Notes: generated from the sequence alone by a model not told the origin. DNA of 64,000 nucleotides from PALG01 sp964495885 (GCA_964495885.1 CAZBWO010000015.1:23681-87680); one strand, 5' to 3'. Positions 18,247-27,540 are shown, counted from the first letter of the stretch. Made by a program: numbers and translations.

Positions 18247-19557
18247 ATGCAACATATTGTTATTATTGGGAATGGGATTTCGGGCATCACCGCCGCTAGA
18301 CATATCCGTAAACAATCCAACCATCGCATTACCATTATCTCTGGGGAAACAGACCACTTCTTTTCCAGAACGGCACTTATGTACATTTACATGGGACACA
18401 TGAAGTATGAACACACCAAGCCCTATGAAGATCATTTCTGGACTAAAAACAACTTGGAATTAAAAAAAGCATGGGTAACCCAAGTAACTCCCAATAAAAA
18501 ACAACTTACTTTTCATAATGGGGAAACCATGAGATATGATCAACTTATTATTGCTTCGGGCTCCAAACCCAACAAATTTGGCTGGCCGGGACAAGACCTT
18601 AAAGGGGTGCAAGGCTTGTATTCCTTTCAGGATTTGGAAACCCTAGAGCAGCATGCCCCAAACAATAAAATTTGTAAAAGAGCAGTGATTGTAGGGGGCG
18701 GCCTCATTGGTATTGAACTTGCCGAAATGCTCTCTACCCGAAAAATCCCCGTTACCTTCTTGGTTCGGGAAAATAGTTTTTGGAATGGCGTCCTTCCGAA
18801 AGGGGAAAGTGAAATGATTAACAGGCATATTCAAAATCATCATATTGATTTACGCTTGGCTACCAATCTAAAGGAAATTCTTTCTGATGAAAACGGCAAG
18901 GTTTCCGCAGTGGTTATTGAAGAAACAGGAGAGACCATTCCATGTGATTTAGTGGGGCTCACAGCGGGTGTGACCCCAAATATCGATTTCCTGAAAGGAA
19001 GCGGAATTGAATTAGGAAAAGGAATAAAGGTGAACCGATTTTTGGAAACCAATGTGCAAGACGTGTACGCCATTGGCGACTGCGCCGAACAGCATGAAGC
19101 TATTGGAAACAGGCGTGCTGTAGAAGCGGTTTGGTACACAGGAAGGATGATGGGCGAAACAGTGGCGCAAACCATCTGCGGAAATAGAACTGCCTACAAC
19201 CCCGGGCATTGGTTCAATAGTGCGAAGTTTTTTGACATTGAATACCAAACCTATGGATGGGTTTTTAGCGAACGTTACAAAAAAGAACATGAAGTCCATT
19301 TTCATTGGAAACATTCAGACGACACCAAATGCATTACCGTTGCTTACCATAAGGACGACCGTACATTTTTAGGCATCAATACCTTCGGAATTAGAATGAA
19401 ACACCAAACTTTTGACCGTTGGCTTTCCGAAGGACAATCGGTAGATTTTGTATTACAGCATTTAAAGGAAGCGAACTTCGACCCAGAACTCTATCGAAGT
19501 TTTGAACAGGAAATACAATCTGCCTTCCAAAAACAACTAAAAACTATTTCGGCATGA
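18247..19557 (+). CDS. FAD/NAD(P)-dependent pyridine nucleotide-disulfide-type oxidoreductase
   Basis: A 436-residue flavoprotein. The FAD-binding motif 'IIGNGISGITAARHIR' is at the very N-terminus, an internal NAD(P)-binding motif 'VIVGGGLIGIELAEML' lies near residue 150, and 'VYAIGDCAE' is the second FAD contact. No CxxxxC disulfide pair is seen near the FAD site, so it resembles nitrite reductase/rubredoxin-reductase-type enzymes rather than glutathione reductase. The C-terminal 120 residues form an extra domain rich in His and aromatic residues. Its stop overlaps the next ATG (ATGA), coupling it to a polyferredoxin; the pair looks like an electron transfer module. A weak promoter (TTG at 18192, TAACTTTC at 18209) precedes it. 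Confidence 0.85.
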   Translation: MQHIVIIGNGISGITAARHIRKQSNHRITIISGETDHFFSRTALMYIYMGHMKYEHTKPYEDHFWTKNNLELKKAWVTQVTPNKKQLTFHNGETMRYDQLIIASGSKPNKFGWPGQDLKGVQGLYSFQDLETLEQHAPNNKICKRAVIVGGGLIGIELAEMLSTRKIPVTFLVRENSFWNGVLPKGESEMINRHIQNHHIDLRLATNLKEILSDENGKVSAVVIEETGETIPCDLVGLTAGVTPNIDFLKGSGIELGKGIKVNRFLETNVQDVYAIGDCAEQHEAIGNRRAVEAVWYTGRMMGETVAQTICGNRTAYNPGHWFNSAKFFDIEYQTYGWVFSERYKKEHEVHFHWKHSDDTKCITVAYHKDDRTFLGINTFGIRMKHQTFDRWLSEGQSVDFVLQHLKEANFDPELYRSFEQEIQSAFQKQLKTISA

Positions 19558-21143
19558 GTACACTTCAACGAGATATGTCACTCACAGGACAACCGCCCAA
19601 AAGCTTGAATGGGCTTCAAAAGGGAGCTACCCTATTAGGGATTGTAGGTTTGGGAATTTTATTGTTAGCAGCTTTCAATGTGAATTTTCCAAACAAACCC
19701 CTTTGGCTCACTATTTCCCTCGCAGCTATGGCATTGGGCATCTTACTGTTTGCCCAAGGCGCTTATGCCCATACCTCACCTGGTATAAAAAACGACGGGG
19801 TATGGTTCAAATCTATTTCCAACAGAGGATTCTGGGGATGGATCGCAGGCATTTCCCTAACAGGCTTCTATGTAGTCCTATATTTCTACCCGCAATTTTT
19901 AGGACTTCGGGCCGAAGGGGAAAACACGGGAATTATTGCACTGTTCGATCCTTTAAGTAAGGCCCTAAGCGGAAACCCGGCCAGTCAATGGTTTGTGTAC
20001 GGAACCCTTTACACCATTGCAATTATCACCTTTGGGATAAAGTTTATTTGGAAATACCGCCACAATCGCTATGAAAAAATACGTACCATAAGTGTGATGT
20101 TTTTCCAAACAGCTTTTGCCTTTTTGATTCCGGAATTTATGGCAAGGCTTAATTCGGAAAGTTTCAAATTACCCTACTACGATCTCAAAAATATCTGGCC
20201 GCTTAATTATTACAATTTCGAACAATATCGGGTAGACGAATTCATTTCAGCAGGAAACATAGGACTCGCACTGCTTATTTTTGGGATTGTTTCCATTTTT
20301 GTCATCACTCCCATTCTCACCTACAAATATGGGAAACGATGGTATTGTAGCTGGGTATGTGGTTGCGGCGGATTGGCTGAAACCGCCGGGGATCCATTCA
20401 GACATCTATCAGATAAAAGTACCTTTGCCTGGAAAGTAGAGCGATGGGTGATTTATTCAGTGTTGGTATTTGTCATTATCATGACCACTGCTGTTGTAAG
20501 CACCTATTTAAATTATGACCCCAACAAATACTGGCTCACAAAAGACCTTTTCCTTATTGGGGTTGGGGTATTTTTAACCTTGGTATTTTTAGGTATTTGG
20601 ATATTTAAAAGACAGGAACTCAAAAAAGATGCAAGGGTTGGTGCCGTGGGATATTTAGCAATTATCCTTTCCTTGATTGGTATACATTATTTTTCTGGTG
20701 CACAACTCTTTTTATTCGAAGCCGAAACCCTTAGGAAAACCTACGGATTCTTGATCGGGGCTATTTTTAGCGGTGTGATTGGCACCGGGTTTTACCCCAT
20801 TTTCGGAAGTAGGGTTTGGTGTCGTTTTGGGTGTCCCATGGCAGCAATTTTAGGAATTCAGCAACGCTTGTTCAGTAAGTTTCGGATTACCACCAATGGC
20901 GGACAATGTATTTCCTGCGGAAACTGCTCTACCTATTGTGAGATGGGAATTGATGTAAGGGCCTATGCCCAAAAAGGAGAAAATATCGTTCGGGCCAGTT
21001 GTGTGGGCTGTGGCATCTGCTCTGCGGTTTGCCCTAGAGGAGTATTGAAATTAGAGAACGGACCCTTGGAAGGAAGGATTGATGCACAGGACATATTATT
21101 AGGAAATGACGTAGATTTGATGCGTCTAGTAAATCAAAAATAA
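19554..21143 (+). CDS. Membrane polyferredoxin (NapH/CcoG-like 4Fe-4S protein)
   Basis: A 529-residue membrane protein with several helices in the N-terminal half, two Cys-rich cytoplasmic loops ('WYCSWVCGCGG' and 'VWCRFGCPMAA', the NapH-type CxxxCP pattern), and a C-terminal pair of 4Fe-4S motifs, 'CISCGNCSTYCEMG' and 'CVGCGICSAVCPRG'. It probably passes electrons between the quinone pool and a soluble partner. It is translationally coupled to the flavoprotein upstream (4-base overlap), which is the likely partner. Location behind the arsenosugar genes suggests an electron source for radical SAM or redox steps, but this is inference. Confidence 0.88.
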   Translation: MSTLQRDMSLTGQPPKSLNGLQKGATLLGIVGLGILLLAAFNVNFPNKPLWLTISLAAMALGILLFAQGAYAHTSPGIKNDGVWFKSISNRGFWGWIAGISLTGFYVVLYFYPQFLGLRAEGENTGIIALFDPLSKALSGNPASQWFVYGTLYTIAIITFGIKFIWKYRHNRYEKIRTISVMFFQTAFAFLIPEFMARLNSESFKLPYYDLKNIWPLNYYNFEQYRVDEFISAGNIGLALLIFGIVSIFVITPILTYKYGKRWYCSWVCGCGGLAETAGDPFRHLSDKSTFAWKVERWVIYSVLVFVIIMTTAVVSTYLNYDPNKYWLTKDLFLIGVGVFLTLVFLGIWIFKRQELKKDARVGAVGYLAIILSLIGIHYFSGAQLFLFEAETLRKTYGFLIGAIFSGVIGTGFYPIFGSRVWCRFGCPMAAILGIQQRLFSKFRITTNGGQCISCGNCSTYCEMGIDVRAYAQKGENIVRASCVGCGICSAVCPRGVLKLENGPLEGRIDAQDILLGNDVDLMRLVNQK

Positions 21144-21152
21144 GCCGCCTGA

Positions 21153-21851
21153 ATGATGCCCCAAACTATTAAAGTCATTATTCCAGCCTATAATGAAGAA
21201 GCTTCCATTGGATATGTTCTTAAGGAAATCCCACCTATCGTTTCCGAAGTAATTGTCACCAATAATAATTCTTCAGACCATACCGCCGAAGTAGCCAAAC
21301 AACATGGAGCCACGGTTCTTTTTGAACCAAATCCAGGTTATGGATATGCTTGCCTCAAGGGACTAGCATATCTGAAAAGCATGCCAGAACAACCCGATAT
21401 TGTGGTATTTCTTGATGGAGATTATAGTGATTACCCAGAAAAACTTTTGAAAATCGTAGAACCCATTTTAAAAGGCAGTGTAGATTTTGTCGTTGGAGCT
21501 AGGGTGAAATCACTTCGGGAAAATGGATCGATGACCACTCCCCAAATCTTCGGAAATTGGTTGGCCACTACGCTTATGCGTTGGTTCTTTGGTTCCAAAT
21601 TTACAGACTTGGGGCCTTTTCGTGCGATTCGTTATGACACACTCATGGCATTGAACATGGAAGACAAAACCTATGGTTGGACGGTAGAGATGCAACTAAA
21701 AGTACTTCGCAGAAAAATTTCCTATACTGAAATCCCTGTTCCCTACCGAAACAGAATAGGTGTCTCAAAAGTTTCAGGAACCCTAAAAGGTGCTATCTTT
21801 GCAGGCGTGAAAATCTTAAGTTGGATTTTTAAATACAGTGTGAAAAAATGA
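21153..21851 (+). CDS. GT2 glycosyltransferase, dolichol-phosphate mannosyltransferase-like
   Basis: A 232-residue single-domain GT2 enzyme: 'KVIIPAYNEEASIGYVL' at the start, 'NNNSSDHT', 'VVFLDGDYSDYPE' (DXD site) and 'LGPFRAIRYDTL'. There is no membrane segment. DPMS-like enzymes make polyprenyl-phosphate sugars from nucleotide sugars. The gene begins 9 bases after the polyferredoxin and overlaps the next, larger glycosyltransferase by 4 bases (ATGA), so the two glycosyltransferases act together or in sequence. Confidence 0.85.
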   Translation: MMPQTIKVIIPAYNEEASIGYVLKEIPPIVSEVIVTNNNSSDHTAEVAKQHGATVLFEPNPGYGYACLKGLAYLKSMPEQPDIVVFLDGDYSDYPEKLLKIVEPILKGSVDFVVGARVKSLRENGSMTTPQIFGNWLATTLMRWFFGSKFTDLGPFRAIRYDTLMALNMEDKTYGWTVEMQLKVLRRKISYTEIPVPYRNRIGVSKVSGTLKGAIFAGVKILSWIFKYSVKK

Positions 21852-23338
21852 TTTGGGAAAGTATTGTTATTGTGATCTACTCTACAGCTCTACTCATGAT
21901 ATTTCTGTATGCGCTCACACAACTGAACCTGCTATTCAATTTCCTTAGTGCCAAAAAAAAGGAGCAAAAAGCTCCAAAATGGGATTTTTCAAAGCAGGAT
22001 GAGATTCCTATCGTAACTATCCAATTACCGGTTTTCAATGAATTGTATGTAATGGATAGGCTCTTGGACAATATTGCCAAAATAGACTACCCAAAAGATA
22101 AATTAGAGATTCAAGTACTGGATGATTCTACCGATGAGTCATTGGAGACAACCGCAAGGAAAGTAGCAGAACTCCAACAAACAGGGTTGGATATCCAACA
22201 TATCACCCGAACCAAAAGAACAGGTTTTAAAGCTGGTGCCTTAAAAGAAGGACTGAAGGTAGCCAAAGGAGATTTCATTGCGATTTTTGATGCCGATTTT
22301 CTTCCAAAACCAGATTGGCTGCAAAAAACCGTTCCCTATTTTAAAAATTCTGAAATTGGTGTGGTACAAACTCGCTGGTCGCATTTAAACAGGGATTACT
22401 CATTGCTCACAAGAGTGCAAGCCTTTGCTCTGGATGCTCATTTCACTTTGGAACAGGTAGGAAGGAATATCAAAGGGCACTTTATCAATTTCAACGGAAC
22501 CGCCGGAATATGGAGAAAGGAATGCATTCTTGACGCAGGAAATTGGCAAGGTGATACGCTTACCGAAGATTTGGATCTAAGTTACAGGGCGCAACTCAAT
22601 CACTGGAAGTTTAAGTATTTGGTAGATGTGGAAACCCCTGCCGAGCTTCCCGTTGTAATAAGTGCAGCCCGTTCGCAACAGTTCAGATGGAACAAGGGGG
22701 GTGCAGAAAACTTCCAGAAAATGGCATGGAAAGTTCTAAGGAATAAAGGAACTTCCCTAAAAACCAAACTACATGGCATCTTGCATCTTTTGAACAGTAC
22801 CATGTTTTTAAATGTACTCATTGTGGCCATTTTGAGCATTCCCATGCTCTATATCAAAAACGAGTATGCGCATCTAAAAACCTATTTCATCGTGATGAGC
22901 TTTTTTGTCATTAGTACGCTCATCTTTTTTATCTGTTATTGGTTCACCTTTAAAAACATCTATGGCGGCGGAATCATGAAATTTTTGGAATACATTGGGA
23001 TGTTTTTCGTATTTTTCTCGGTAGCCATGGGCTTTTCCGTGCATAACTCTGTTGCGGTATTGGAAGGACACTTGGGTAAGAAAAGTGAATTTATCCGTAC
23101 TCCAAAATTCAATCTCGCCACTTTCAAGGACAATTGGAAAAAGAACAAATACCTTCGCAAAAGACTTTCACCTAACATCATTTTGGAAGGACTACTCATG
23201 ATTTATTTTGCTTTTGGCATGTATAGTGCCTTCATTGTTGGCGACCAAGGTGGAGACTTTGGTTTATTTCCTTTCCACCTAATGTTGTTTATTGGGTTCG
23301 GTTTTGTATTTTTCAAAAGTATTTCAACTAACGTATAA
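21848..23338 (+). CDS. Processive-type membrane GT2 (cellulose-synthase-like)
   Basis: A 496-residue enzyme with an N-terminal membrane helix, a GT-A domain and four or so C-terminal helices. The catalytic motifs are visible: 'LDDSTDES', 'IFDADF' (DXD), 'TLTEDLDLSYR' (TED) and 'QQFRWNKG' (QxxRW). This layout is shared by cellulose synthase-like and glucosylceramide/glucomannan synthase-like enzymes. It is coupled to the small GT2 upstream. The product (glycolipid or polysaccharide) cannot be read from sequence. Confidence 0.88.
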   Translation: MIWESIVIVIYSTALLMIFLYALTQLNLLFNFLSAKKKEQKAPKWDFSKQDEIPIVTIQLPVFNELYVMDRLLDNIAKIDYPKDKLEIQVLDDSTDESLETTARKVAELQQTGLDIQHITRTKRTGFKAGALKEGLKVAKGDFIAIFDADFLPKPDWLQKTVPYFKNSEIGVVQTRWSHLNRDYSLLTRVQAFALDAHFTLEQVGRNIKGHFINFNGTAGIWRKECILDAGNWQGDTLTEDLDLSYRAQLNHWKFKYLVDVETPAELPVVISAARSQQFRWNKGGAENFQKMAWKVLRNKGTSLKTKLHGILHLLNSTMFLNVLIVAILSIPMLYIKNEYAHLKTYFIVMSFFVISTLIFFICYWFTFKNIYGGGIMKFLEYIGMFFVFFSVAMGFSVHNSVAVLEGHLGKKSEFIRTPKFNLATFKDNWKKNKYLRKRLSPNIILEGLLMIYFAFGMYSAFIVGDQGGDFGLFPFHLMLFIGFGFVFFKSISTNV

Positions 23339-23352
23339 CCAATCTTTTCATT

Positions 23353-24282
23353 CTGAAAACCACTACCCTACTTTTTTTCTTTTTACTCTTCGGAATTATA
23401 GCTTGTTATGCACAAGACACTATTCCCCAAGAAAAAAAATATGTTAGACAGTTCGAGCTACGGGAAGACAATGATTTCCTGCATTTTACAGACCGTTATT
23501 ATTCCACAGGGACATTTATTGGTTGGCGGAAACTCCTCCCCCAGCAAGACACGCTCCAAAAAAAGCACCTTAGCTTTTATTTGTTTCAGGAAATTTATAC
23601 GCCTGCCGACCTAGACGAACCAGATTACACAATCTATGAACGACCTTTTGCTGGATTTTTAGGATTTTCAAATGAGCTTAATTATAGCAACCCCAATCGC
23701 ATTTGGGATTTTAAATTTGTTTTAGGGGTTACAGGGCCTATTTCGGGAGCAGAATTTGTGCAGGAGTCGTTTCATAGCACAGCCACCGAAGATTCCCGTG
23801 TTGCCACCTGGAATGAACAGCTCGAAAATAACGTCCATGGAAATATCTATGTGCATTACATTAGGGAATGGGCTTTACTCCCTAATCCTTTTAGTGTGCA
23901 CGCAGCTATCAACCCAAGCGTGGCAGTGGGAACCCGTGATCTCTATATTCAAAACGATGTGGTATTTTACTTCGGAAAAAGAAGTAGTTTATTGAACACA
24001 TTAGCCTATAAACAACTTGGGAATCTGGAACGGGAATTATTTTTTGCGGTCCGGTTGGGGTACCGATACCTTTTCCATGATTCCATGATTGAAGGACATA
24101 TTATGGGGGATAGTTCAACCTTACTTATTGATCCTTATAATCAAATCTTCTTCTACAACTTCGAACTATTTTTCAGAAGGGGCCGAAACGATGTAAAACT
24201 TACCTACAATTTCGAAACCCCCAGAACTTGGAGGGCAGATCCACACCTTTATATATCCCTAACCTATGCACGGAGTTTTTAA
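23353..24282 (+). CDS. LpxR-like lipid A deacylase family protein, first tandem copy, non-ATG start
   Basis: About 309 residues. Annotation from the first ATG (23581) would remove the whole N-terminus. The frame is open upstream and encodes a perfect signal peptide, 'KTTTLLFFFLLFGIIACYAQ', immediately after CTG at 23353 (ATT at 23350), with no ATG, GTG or TTG available. CTG is therefore taken as start. The mature N-terminus has 'REDNDFLHFTDRYYSTGTFIGW', matching the Asn-Asp and Ser active-site region of LpxR, an outer-membrane enzyme that removes the 3'-acyloxyacyl group of lipid A. It ends 'LTYARSF', a typical barrel end with terminal Phe. It overlaps its paralogue by 17 bases. Confidence 0.75.
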   Translation: MKTTTLLFFFLLFGIIACYAQDTIPQEKKYVRQFELREDNDFLHFTDRYYSTGTFIGWRKLLPQQDTLQKKHLSFYLFQEIYTPADLDEPDYTIYERPFAGFLGFSNELNYSNPNRIWDFKFVLGVTGPISGAEFVQESFHSTATEDSRVATWNEQLENNVHGNIYVHYIREWALLPNPFSVHAAINPSVAVGTRDLYIQNDVVFYFGKRSSLLNTLAYKQLGNLERELFFAVRLGYRYLFHDSMIEGHIMGDSSTLLIDPYNQIFFYNFELFFRRGRNDVKLTYNFETPRTWRADPHLYISLTYARSF

Positions 24283-25156
24283 AATATGTATCTGCTTCAT
24301 AGGGTTTACAATGTTTGCCCAAGACCTGCCCAAAAATCAAGTGGGGATTTGGCATGACAATGATTTTTTCACCTTAACCGACAGGTATTATTCCTTCGGA
24401 CTGGGCTATCATTACACCCGAAGACTAACAAAAGGGTTTTTTGAAAATGCCAGTGAACAGCTGCGTTTTGACTTGTACCAAAAAGCCTATACTCCAGCTA
24501 ATCTAAGGGCAACCTCCTTACTGAATATGGATCGTAGGTATGCTGGCTTTTTAGGATTTGAAACCACTTATTCCCTTGCTACAAAAGATCTGTTTGAAAT
24601 AAATGTATTGCTGGGACTTATTGGACCCAATTCAGGGGCCGGGGGATTGCAGCGTTGGTACCATGAAAATATTGTACGCTATGTGGTACCCACTTGGGCC
24701 GAAGAGATGCCCAATGCGTTTCATTCCAACGTTTCCATTGCCTATAAAACCCAATGGGAATTGCTTCCAAAGCCTTTCGGGATATGGCTAGTGCCCACAC
24801 CTTCCTTTACCTATGGCACCAAAGATATTTATGCACAATTGGGAGGGGAGATTTTCTTCGGAAGAAAAAGTAGCTTAAACCAAAGTATGGCCTATAATCA
24901 ATTGGGTGACATGGAAAAAGAAATCTATTTTTCCATCCATTGGAATTATCGTTGGGTTTCCAGAAATGTCCTTCTGGAGCATGACATCCCAAGTTTCCAA
25001 CAATCCCCAAATAGCCACATGAAATTGGTATCTTACAAGCTATATCACCGCTTCAGAAAAAATGAATACCGGTTTGGCTACCATTTTATGAGCAGCGAAG
25101 CAGAAGGTTTAGGAAATACAAAGGTCATTAGCGTTGGCTATGCCAGGAGCTTCTAG
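24266..25156 (+). CDS. LpxR-like lipid A deacylase family protein, second tandem copy
   Basis: A 296-residue paralogue of the preceding protein. A signal peptide ('MHGVFKICICFIGFTMFAQ') is followed by 'GIWHDNDFFTLTDRYYSFGLGYHY', again with the LpxR-like Asn-Asp-...-Ser pattern. Shared blocks with copy one include 'YAGFLGFE', 'GLIGPNSGAGG', 'QWELLPKPF', 'FGRKSSLNQ' and the C-terminal 'YARSF'. It is predicted to be a 12-strand outer-membrane barrel. The start lies 17 bases inside copy one. The TAG stop overlaps the stop of the convergent peptidase gene (CTAG). Confidence 0.82.
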   Translation: MHGVFKICICFIGFTMFAQDLPKNQVGIWHDNDFFTLTDRYYSFGLGYHYTRRLTKGFFENASEQLRFDLYQKAYTPANLRATSLLNMDRRYAGFLGFETTYSLATKDLFEINVLLGLIGPNSGAGGLQRWYHENIVRYVVPTWAEEMPNAFHSNVSIAYKTQWELLPKPFGIWLVPTPSFTYGTKDIYAQLGGEIFFGRKSSLNQSMAYNQLGDMEKEIYFSIHWNYRWVSRNVLLEHDIPSFQQSPNSHMKLVSYKLYHRFRKNEYRFGYHFMSSEAEGLGNTKVISVGYARSF

Positions 25157-26388
25157 AATTCTACTTCTATTTCCAGCATATTACCATTCCTATCAATGGT
25201 TACCATGGTCTTATCTCCTTTTTCATAGGTAGAAAGTGCTTTCATGTAACTCATCATATCGGTGATGGTGCTATCGCCTAGCTTTTTAACCACATCCCCT
25301 TTTTCCAAGCCAGCTTTTTGTGCAGGTTTATCTTCGCTAATACCATCAATTCGCATCCCCTCACCGGTAAACAAATAATCTGGCACAACTCCCAATCCTA
25401 CTTTAAAACGTGGTGTTTCCTCACTTTCATTTTTGGTCTTTTTAAAAGCAAGTTTTGCTTCATCATCTATATCTACCACAATATTGTAGATATACTGAGT
25501 GATTTTCTCCATTCCGTCATAATTCAACTTTTCAAAGTCATCACTAGGCTTGTGGTAATCTTCATGTTGTCCGGTAAAAAAGTGCAACACAGGAATATCT
25601 GCCAAATAAAAAGAGGTATGGTCACTGGGGCCTATTCCACTTTCATGCTCGGCAATGGTAAAACCTTGGTCGTTATTGGCAAACAATACTTGCTTAAAGG
25701 AAGGAGACGTTCCCACCCCATGAACAGCAAGGGTGTTTTCTTCGTTTAATCTCCCCACCATATCCATGTTAAGCATCAAATCTACTTTTGACAAATCGAT
25801 GGTTGGATTCTTTACAAAATAATTAGAACCCAATAATCCTAATTCCTCCCCAGAGAAACCAATAAACAAATAGTTACTCTGTGGGTTTTCCAATTTTTTC
25901 AATCGTTGCGCTAACTGCAACATAATCGCTACGCCACTGGCATTATCATCGGCACCATTATGGATGGCAGGTTCCTCTCCCCTAAACAACGATCCTTGTC
26001 CGCCCATTCCCAAATGGTCAAAGTGCGCCCCAATGATAATTGTCTTATCGGCTTGATTATCAATGTAGGCAATTACGTTCCGCCCCGTTGTGGTACTGTC
26101 TGAAGCTTCAGTAACCATCTGTGCTTCTTGGTGCGGATTGGTACTGGGCTTAAAGTCAAAATCTTGGTAAAATCCTTCTTTTCCTTTTCCTTCCAACCCC
26201 ATTTCTTTAAATCGGTTGGCTACATATTCCGCAGCAATACGTTCTCCCTCAGAACCCGTATCCCTACCTTTTAAACTATCCGAAGCCAAAAAGGCAACAT
26301 CGTCCCTCAGGGAGACTTCCTTAATTTGAGTATTTTCTTTGCAAGAAGCTAAAATGAAGATGAAAAAAAGAGGCAAAATTAGTCGCAT
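25153..26388 (-). CDS. M28 family zinc aminopeptidase lipoprotein with PDZ domain
   Basis: About 411 residues, started at 26388 where 'MRLILPLFFIFILASC' gives a lipoprotein signal (a longer frame reaches back into the divergent gene and is rejected). The peptidase core has the di-zinc ligands: His in 'GAHFDHLG', Asp in 'HNGADDNASG', Glu-Glu in 'SGEELGLLG', Asp in 'NMDMVGR' and His in 'GPSDHTSFY'. A C-terminal PDZ domain ('KPAQKAGLEKGDVVKKLGD') follows. It is a periplasmic or surface aminopeptidase. It shares a 31-base divergent promoter region with the TolB-like gene, suggesting co-regulation. Confidence 0.92.
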   Translation of the reverse strand: MRLILPLFFIFILASCKENTQIKEVSLRDDVAFLASDSLKGRDTGSEGERIAAEYVANRFKEMGLEGKGKEGFYQDFDFKPSTNPHQEAQMVTEASDSTTTGRNVIAYIDNQADKTIIIGAHFDHLGMGGQGSLFRGEEPAIHNGADDNASGVAIMLQLAQRLKKLENPQSNYLFIGFSGEELGLLGSNYFVKNPTIDLSKVDLMLNMDMVGRLNEENTLAVHGVGTSPSFKQVLFANNDQGFTIAEHESGIGPSDHTSFYLADIPVLHFFTGQHEDYHKPSDDFEKLNYDGMEKITQYIYNIVVDIDDEAKLAFKKTKNESEETPRFKVGLGVVPDYLFTGEGMRIDGISEDKPAQKAGLEKGDVVKKLGDSTITDMMSYMKALSTYEKGDKTMVTIDRNGNMLEIEVEF

Positions 26389-26393
26389 ATCTG

Positions 26394-26411
26394 TATTTTT
26401 GCACAAAAATA
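26394..26411. promoter_or_regulatory. Palindromic divergent promoter
   Basis: The 31-base gap between two divergent lipoprotein genes holds TATTTTTG-CA-CAAAAATA: one TAnnTTTG -7 box on each strand, as an inverted repeat with a 2-base spacer. Both boxes fit the Bacteroidota primary sigma consensus. Start sites near 26398 (-) and 26407 (+) would leave leaders of only about 10-13 bases. No clear -33 TTG is seen on either side. Confidence 0.5.
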
Positions 26412-26419
26412 AAGAGAAT

Positions 26420-27532
26420 ATGAGATTTACCGTGTTACTTATGTTACTTTCTTTGATGATTTCCTGTAAAAATGCTACGGAAAAGAAAGAAACCCCCCAA
26501 GAGAAACAAGAAACCGAAGTCCAACTTGCCACCAATGATTCCCTCATCTATCCTGAAGAGATCAATTTTAAATCACTCCGACAAGTTACCTTTGGAGGCG
26601 ACAATGCCGAAGCTTATTGGAGTTTCGATGATAAGCAATTGGTATTCCAATCTAATTACAAGGAATGGGGACTGGAATGCGACCAGATGTTTCTTATGAA
26701 TTTTGAAGATACTTTTGAGGATTCCAAACCGCAAATGGTAAGTACCGGAAAAGGACGAACCACTTGTTCCTACTTCCTCCCAGACAACAAACATATTGTG
26801 TATGCCTCCACGCACTTGGTAGACGAAAACTGCCCGGAAGTTCCGCTTCGGAAAAACGGACGTTATGTGTGGCCGGTTTACGACAGCTTTGATATTTTTG
26901 TGGCCGACTTAGAAGGAAACATCACCGCTCAATTAACCAATGAGCCGGGTTACGATGCAGAAGCTACCGTTTCCCCAAAAGGAGATAAAATTGTATTTAC
27001 TTCTACAAGAAGCGGAGATTTAGAATTGTACACCATGAATCTTGACGGTTCAGGGGTTACTCAAATAACCGATGAGTTAGGATACGACGGTGGAGCATTC
27101 TTTTCCCCAGATGGTAGTAAAATCATCTTCCGTGCCTCTCGCCCAAAAACCGAAGAGGAAATTGCAGAATACAAAGCGTTGTTGGCAGACGGACTCGTTC
27201 AGCCTACCGAAATGGAATTGTTTATCTGTAATGCAGACGGAAGCGAACTTCGTCAACTTACAAACCTTGGAAATGCCAACTGGGCACCCTTTTTCCATCC
27301 AAGCGGAGAAAAAGTATTATTCTCCAGTAACTTTGAAGCAGAAAGAGGATTCCCCTTTAATTTGTACATGATTGATATTGATGGAAAGAATTTGAGAAGG
27401 GTGACCCATGGGGAAACCTTTGATGCCTTTCCAGTATTTAGTAATGACGGAAAGTATTTAGTGTTCTCTTCCAACCGAAACAACGGCGGAACCAGGGACA
27501 CCAACCTCTTTATCGCCGAATGGCAGGATTAA
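26420..27532 (+). CDS. TolB-like beta-propeller lipoprotein (PD40 repeats)
   Basis: About 370 residues; the ATG at 26420 is chosen because it begins the lipoprotein signal 'MRFTVLLMLLSLMISC'. The body is a WD40-like PD40 propeller: repeated blades 'FLPDNKHIVYAST', 'VSPKGDKIVFTSTRSGDLELYTMNLDG', 'FSPDGSKIIFRASR', 'FHPSGEKVLFSS', 'FSNDGKYLVFSSNRN' (each about 45 residues apart). Such proteins bind peptides or partners in the periplasm; some are linked to peptidases. It shares its promoter region with the M28 peptidase, so a joint role in peptide handling is plausible. Confidence 0.88.
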   Translation: MRFTVLLMLLSLMISCKNATEKKETPQEKQETEVQLATNDSLIYPEEINFKSLRQVTFGGDNAEAYWSFDDKQLVFQSNYKEWGLECDQMFLMNFEDTFEDSKPQMVSTGKGRTTCSYFLPDNKHIVYASTHLVDENCPEVPLRKNGRYVWPVYDSFDIFVADLEGNITAQLTNEPGYDAEATVSPKGDKIVFTSTRSGDLELYTMNLDGSGVTQITDELGYDGGAFFSPDGSKIIFRASRPKTEEEIAEYKALLADGLVQPTEMELFICNADGSELRQLTNLGNANWAPFFHPSGEKVLFSSNFEAERGFPFNLYMIDIDGKNLRRVTHGETFDAFPVFSNDGKYLVFSSNRNNGGTRDTNLFIAEWQD

Positions 27533-27540
27533 CCTAAGGA

